From Desulfobacteraceae bacterium (GTDB lineage: Bacteria > Desulfobacterota > DSM-4660 > Desulfatiglandales > Desulfatiglandaceae), in assembly GCA_030589715.1 (NCBI GenBank), contig JAUUVE010000083.1, positions 1 through 7,798 on the forward strand: a DNA stretch of 7,798 bases, in the 5' to 3' direction. The position numbers were made by a program, and so were the translations under genes. How positions within the stretch are numbered: the first letter of the stretch is position 1; each line of letters starts with the position of its first letter. Under the pieces are notes generated by a model that saw nothing but the letters and a program-made list of their open reading frames with translations, was not told where the DNA came from and ran no database searches. Below, in pieces: positions 6,665 to 7,798 of this stretch.

Positions 6665-6850
6665 CTACCCCTCCCCTTCCCTTAGAAATTCAATCATGGC
6701 CCTGATGGACCGACGGCTCTCGAGGGGACGGTCTCGATTCAGGGGTATACCCCCAAGCGATCTTAGAAACCAGTTACTGAGAGGATTCGTAAAAAGTTCA
6801 TGTTTGGCAACATATATAGAGAGGATTGGGCGTTGCCCATTCCAAGGTTC
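6665..6850 (-). pseudogene. Relic of a PlsC-type 1-acylglycerol-3-phosphate acyltransferase
   Basis: The 320-bp space 6578-6897 has no intact gene, but this 61-codon open stretch reads as the middle of a PlsC-family acyltransferase, the enzyme that makes phosphatidate at the inner membrane. Residues 7-20 (RPILSIYVAKHELF), 22-39 (NPLSNWFLRSLGGIPLNR) and 44-61 (ESRRSIRAMIEFLREGEG) follow the family pattern of AKxELFxxPLxxWFLRxLGxIPxDR followed by a helix ending in EGE. The N-terminal HX4D catalytic block should precede it and FPEGTRS should come immediately after; neither is present in any minus-strand frame. The frame is bounded by TAG at 6851-6853 and TAG at 6665-6667. It has no start codon before the internal ATG at codon 52. 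Both ends therefore appear lost and it cannot make an active enzyme. It lies 47 bases after the penicillin-binding gene's stop. Confidence 0.75.
6823..6843. repeat. Imperfect 9-bp hairpin downstream of the penicillin-binding gene
   Basis: GGATTGGGC (6823-6831) and GCCCATTCC (6835-6843) pair at eight of nine positions around a 3-base loop. On the minus strand it lies 54 bases after the penicillin-binding protein's stop and inside the PlsC relic. No T run follows on either side, so it is at best a weak or Rho-assisted 3' end signal. Confidence 0.4.
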
Positions 6851-6897
6851 CTACACACTGTCTTCACACCCTTTGCATCTCTGCCCATACACATCCC

Positions 6898-7798
6898 TCA
6901 AGATGTCAGGTAGTGGCTGATTATATACCGACCAAGCACACCGGCCCTTATGCCCAATCTCTCTCCATGGATGCCTAGCACGGCAATACATATGGCCTTA
7001 TCTCCATTTGGAGGAATGGCATAGGCCACGAGCCAGTCGTACTTAAATCTACCCGTTTCATCATTGATTGATCCGGTCTTTGCCCCAAACTTCACATCTC
7101 TAAAGGACTTTTTCCTAAGCATCTTCCGGAAGGATTTGCGGCCCGTTCCGCGAGTAACCGTCTCCTTCATAAGTACCCTCAAGTCACTAGCAGTTTGTTG
7201 GCTTATGGGAAAGCCCAGGACACCGGGTTTACTCTGGTAAAGGACATCCCCCTTCTCATTTGAAACGCTCTTTACCAGCCAGGGTCTCATCATGGTTCCC
7301 TTATTGGCAACGGCCGAAACCAGTATGGCCGCGTGCAAAGGCGATATCAGGGTCTTTTTGTTGAAACCGGATGCTATCTCTGCCAGCCCGAAATCCTCCT
7401 CGGGGACCTTAATGGTGCTCTTGGCCACGGGTAGATCAAAGGGAATAGCTCGATTGAAGAAAAATTTGTCTGCATAATCGATCATAACCTCCTGACCCAG
7501 GTGGTATATGCCTATCTTCCCGAATACAGAATTGATGGATGAGGCAAAGGCCTTCTTAAAACTTGTCTTTGTGGTATATCTCCCCTTTCTCTGCTTTAGT
7601 TGGTTCTTGTACAGGGTATACTTGCGGCCGTTGAAGTACACTGGACGATCGGGGCTGAATCCTGCCGATTCCAAGACCGCTGCCGCAGATACGATCTTAA
7701 AAAGGCTCGCGGCCGGAAAATCCGCTTTTAGACAAAGGTTTTCACCATCTCCCCCATTGTCATAGTTTGCCATGGCCAGGATTCGGCCGTCCTCAGGC
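6898..7798 (-). CDS. Penicillin-binding transpeptidase, 5' part beyond the window
   Basis: This is a DD-transpeptidase that cross-links peptidoglycan on the outer face of the inner membrane. The frame has no stop up to the window edge. The visible protein begins within PEDGRILAMANYD, a block that in this family lies inside the protein just ahead of the active site, so the ATG at 7771-7773 is internal and the true start lies outside. Counting from that Met, the three active-site motifs are intact: SLFK (23-26, acyl-ester Ser23 and Lys26), SIN (79-81) and KTG (232-234). KYDWLVAYA (244-252) follows in the usual place. At least 299 residues are visible. Whether the missing part carries a glycosyltransferase (class A) or a pedestal domain (class B), or only a membrane anchor, cannot be told. 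The C-terminus ends soon after the transpeptidase core, with no extra domain. Confidence 0.93.
   Translation of the reverse strand, partial: PEDGRILAMANYDNGGDGENLCLKADFPAASLFKIVSAAAVLESAGFSPDRPVYFNGRKYTLYKNQLKQRKGRYTTKTSFKKAFASSINSVFGKIGIYHLGQEVMIDYADKFFFNRAIPFDLPVAKSTIKVPEEDFGLAEIASGFNKKTLISPLHAAILVSAVANKGTMMRPWLVKSVSNEKGDVLYQSKPGVLGFPISQQTASDLRVLMKETVTRGTGRKSFRKMLRKKSFRDVKFGAKTGSINDETGRFKYDWLVAYAIPPNGDKAICIAVLGIHGERLGIRAGVLGRYIISHYLTS

Noticed and set aside
6742..6753. 12-base palindrome GGGGTATACCCC
   Set aside because: It falls on the Gly-Ile-Pro codons of the PlsC relic, so coding origin explains it; no second copy was seen.
6696..6920. 74-residue + strand frame in the gap after the M20 gene
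   Set aside because: It is antisense to the PlsC relic and to the end of the penicillin-binding gene, with no recognisable features.

Overview
The window looks like a stretch of bacterial chromosome. Genes are densely packed, Shine-Dalgarno sites precede several starts, and one promoter is close to the sigma70 consensus. The gene mix (a corrinoid adenosyltransferase of the CobO type, an acyl-CoA dehydrogenase, a bacterial GluRS and a penicillin-binding transpeptidase) fits an anaerobic Gram-negative bacterium. A deltaproteobacterial (Desulfobacterota-like) origin is my best guess, but it is inference only. There are no RNA genes, CRISPR arrays, intact insertion sequences or phage genes.

Layout. 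Positions 39-1076 (+) encode a tandem CobO-like protein: a first CobO domain that has lost its P-loop is fused to a second with an intact P-loop. It meets an acyl-CoA dehydrogenase (1073-2230, -) tail to tail, and the two stop codons overlap. The 171-bp gap 2231-2401 holds a near-consensus extended -10 promoter (2280-2308, +). That promoter reads into a 353-residue protein I cannot identify (2402-3463, +). A small conserved-looking protein of unknown function follows on the other strand (about 3501-3743, -), with a likely promoter of its own at 3780-3808. A short intrinsic terminator on the + strand (3869-3892) sits just before gltX (3924-5333, +), which encodes glutamyl-tRNA synthetase with all its hallmark motifs.

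Downstream, gltX converges on an M20-family metallo-hydrolase (5345-6577, -), whose last codons contain a perfect 11-bp inverted repeat. The 320 bp between that gene and the last one (6578-6897) hold no intact gene. They do hold a 61-codon open stretch on the - strand that reads clearly as the middle of a PlsC-type phospholipid acyltransferase, without a start codon, the N-terminal HX4D block or the FPEGTR block. I read it as a gene relic. The window ends inside a penicillin-binding transpeptidase (6898 to beyond 7798, -), whose 5' part lies outside.

How they fit together. This is not one pathway. It is mostly housekeeping genes in short convergent and divergent units: cofactor B12 activation, acyl-CoA oxidation, tRNA charging, peptide or amide hydrolysis and cell-wall synthesis. 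The most unusual items are the pseudo-duplicated CobO fusion, the PlsC relic, and the unidentified protein behind a very good promoter. I found no convincing multi-gene novel system.
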